DNA from: JAEXOD01 sp963663265
GTDB taxonomy: Bacteria > Bacteroidota > Ignavibacteria > Ignavibacteriales > Melioribacteraceae
Length of the DNA stretch: 64,000 bases
Direction: 5' to 3'
NCBI GenBank assembly: GCA_963663265.2
Contig: CAXXXM010000002.1
Span: 372,001 to 436,000 of the forward strand
Of the stretch, positions 63,067 through 64,000 are shown piece after piece. How positions within the stretch are numbered: the stretch's first letter is position 1; every line of letters starts with the position of its first letter. The notes beneath the pieces are model-generated. The model was not told the DNA's origin. It did no database searches and saw nothing but the letters and a program-made list of their open reading frames with translations. The translations under genes and the position numbers were made by a program.

Positions 63067-64000
63067 TTAAATAAATACTTTTGATAAGGTTTTACCAATA
63101 ATCTCAATATCTAACCAAATATTTTGATTTTTGGCATAATACAAATCTAATTTGTTCATCTCAACAGAATCAGTTTGGTCAAATAAATCTGTATACCACA
63201 ACCCTGTTAAACCCGGTTTTCCCAAATATAAACCAGAATAAAATTGAGCGGCTTTCGGTCCAACAAAACTTTTTTTACCACTCAAAACTTTAGGTACTTC
63301 AAGTACCATTTCAACAAATTTTGAATTTGAATTAGCAATTTTACTTAAAATATACATTAATGGATACAAAAATATTAAAACAAAAATTCCAAATGTATAA
63401 TCAAAAGCAGATTTTGTTAATTTATGTGTTATAGAAGATATATTATAATGTACTTTAAGAAGTGGAACATCTTTAAGTACAGTTATGGACGACTTGCCAA
63501 CTAAATAATCGTGTTCTTCGCCGGAAACTAAAAAATCCACATTTAGATCGCGGCATGAAGATACAACAGAAAATATGTTTTCAAAACTTATATCATCAGA
63601 TGAAAAAATTACTTTTTCAATCTTATTTTCTAAAATTGTTTTTTTTATATTTTCAAGAGAACAAATAATAGGAATTTCTGCTCGATTTTCACCAACCTCT
63701 TTTTGATTTATAGTTGCTAAACCAGAAATAGTATTAAGCAGCATTGGGTTAGATTTTAGCTTTGAAGCAATATTTACAGCCTTTAGGCTTGTTCCAACAA
63801 CAATTGTTTTTACATTTTTGTTTTCACCAACACCAATCTTAAAAAAGACTTTAAGTATTATTCTATAAATTGCAAATGTAAATAATGATAGCAAAAATGT
63901 AATTAATACTACGGCACGACTAATGGCAAACTGCTTAAAAAAGAAAGTTAAAAACGTAATAGTAAATAAACCGACAGTTAATCCAATAAAACTTCTTAAA
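63067..64000 (-). CDS. Sugar-transferase-like membrane protein, 5' end outside window
   Basis: The frame is open to the window edge, so the gene continues; about 310 residues are visible. Order: several N-terminal membrane helices, a Rossmann-like region (IVVGTSLKAVNIASKLKS), a further membrane helix (about 160 residues before the end) and a C-terminal part that resembles bacterial sugar transferases of the WcaJ/polyisoprenyl-phosphate type (SFVGPKAAQ, GKPGLTGLWYTD, LYYAKNQNIWLDIEIIGKTL). The usual catalytic block between the helix and the VGP motif (FFxQxRxGxxGxxFxxxKFRSM) is not seen: only about 30 residues lie there. It may be inactive or highly derived. Confidence 0.7.
   Translation of the reverse strand, partial: LRSFIGLTVGLFTITFLTFFFKQFAISRAVVLITFLLSLFTFAIYRIILKVFFKIGVGENKNVKTIVVGTSLKAVNIASKLKSNPMLLNTISGLATINQKEVGENRAEIPIICSLENIKKTILENKIEKVIFSSDDISFENIFSVVSSCRDLNVDFLVSGEEHDYLVGKSSITVLKDVPLLKVHYNISSITHKLTKSAFDYTFGIFVLIFLYPLMYILSKIANSNSKFVEMVLEVPKVLSGKKSFVGPKAAQFYSGLYLGKPGLTGLWYTDLFDQTDSVEMNKLDLYYAKNQNIWLDIEIIGKTLSKVFI

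Overview
The window is AT-rich bacterial chromosome from a Bacteroidota/Chlorobiota-like lineage, most likely an Ignavibacteria-type organism (inference, no search was run). The support is: several secreted proteins ending in a type IX secretion (T9SS) sorting domain of the NYPNPFNP...SGVY type, a PorV/PorQ-family barrel, two GWxTD-domain proteins, a TonB-dependent receptor with a carboxypeptidase-regulatory-like N-domain, lipid A and heptosyltransferase-type genes (an outer membrane), and an F-type ATP synthase cluster without atpD/atpC. No rRNA, tRNA or CRISPR array was recognised.

Layout. 0.4-7.7 kb (minus): outer-membrane barrel, lipoprotein, T9SS cargo and a large membrane adenylate cyclase with a double beta-propeller sensor. 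8.4-10.4 kb (minus): a DUF3467 protein and two related TPR lipoproteins. 10.5-14.8 kb (plus): adenosine deaminase, a small unknown, urocanate hydratase and phosphoglycerate dehydrogenase. 14.9-21.4 kb (minus): three T9SS-exported propeller/BNR proteins. 21.7-36.0 kb (minus): one almost gapless run: GWxTD protein, LpxL-type acyltransferase, GT9 glycosyltransferase, M23 peptidase, bactofilin, atpZ, a putative atpI, atpBEFHAG, then ffh-rpsP-khpA-rimM-trmD-rplS and a divergent MqnA-like gene. 36.0-38.0 kb: a repeat array without genes. 38.0-48.9 kb (minus): second GWxTD paralogue, PorV/PorQ barrel, a 1178-residue secreted protein, TonB-dependent receptor and another T9SS cargo. 48.9-53.9 kb: a repeat-rich gene desert with hairpins, a heptanucleotide array, a MITE-like element and an IS110-family transposase. 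53.9-64.0 kb (minus): thioredoxin, acyl-CoA dehydrogenase, an enoyl-ACP-reductase-like SDR, dnaE, dut, a flippase, a thioesterase, accA and a sugar-transferase-like gene that runs off the window.

The most unusual material falls into three groups. First, three proteins in 17 kb share a 14-repeat (2 x 7) propeller plan, one coupled to an adenylate cyclase and two exported by T9SS. Second, a receptor / secreted protein / PorV / GWxTD block looks like an outer-membrane export or uptake module. Third, the noncoding repeats form a family of short hairpins whose arms change while staying complementary, together with degenerate 7-bp-period arrays, recurring at 0-0.4, 8, 36-38 and 49-52 kb. The IS110 transposase has its ribosome-binding site inside a long inverted repeat and noncoding flanks that could hold a bridge RNA.
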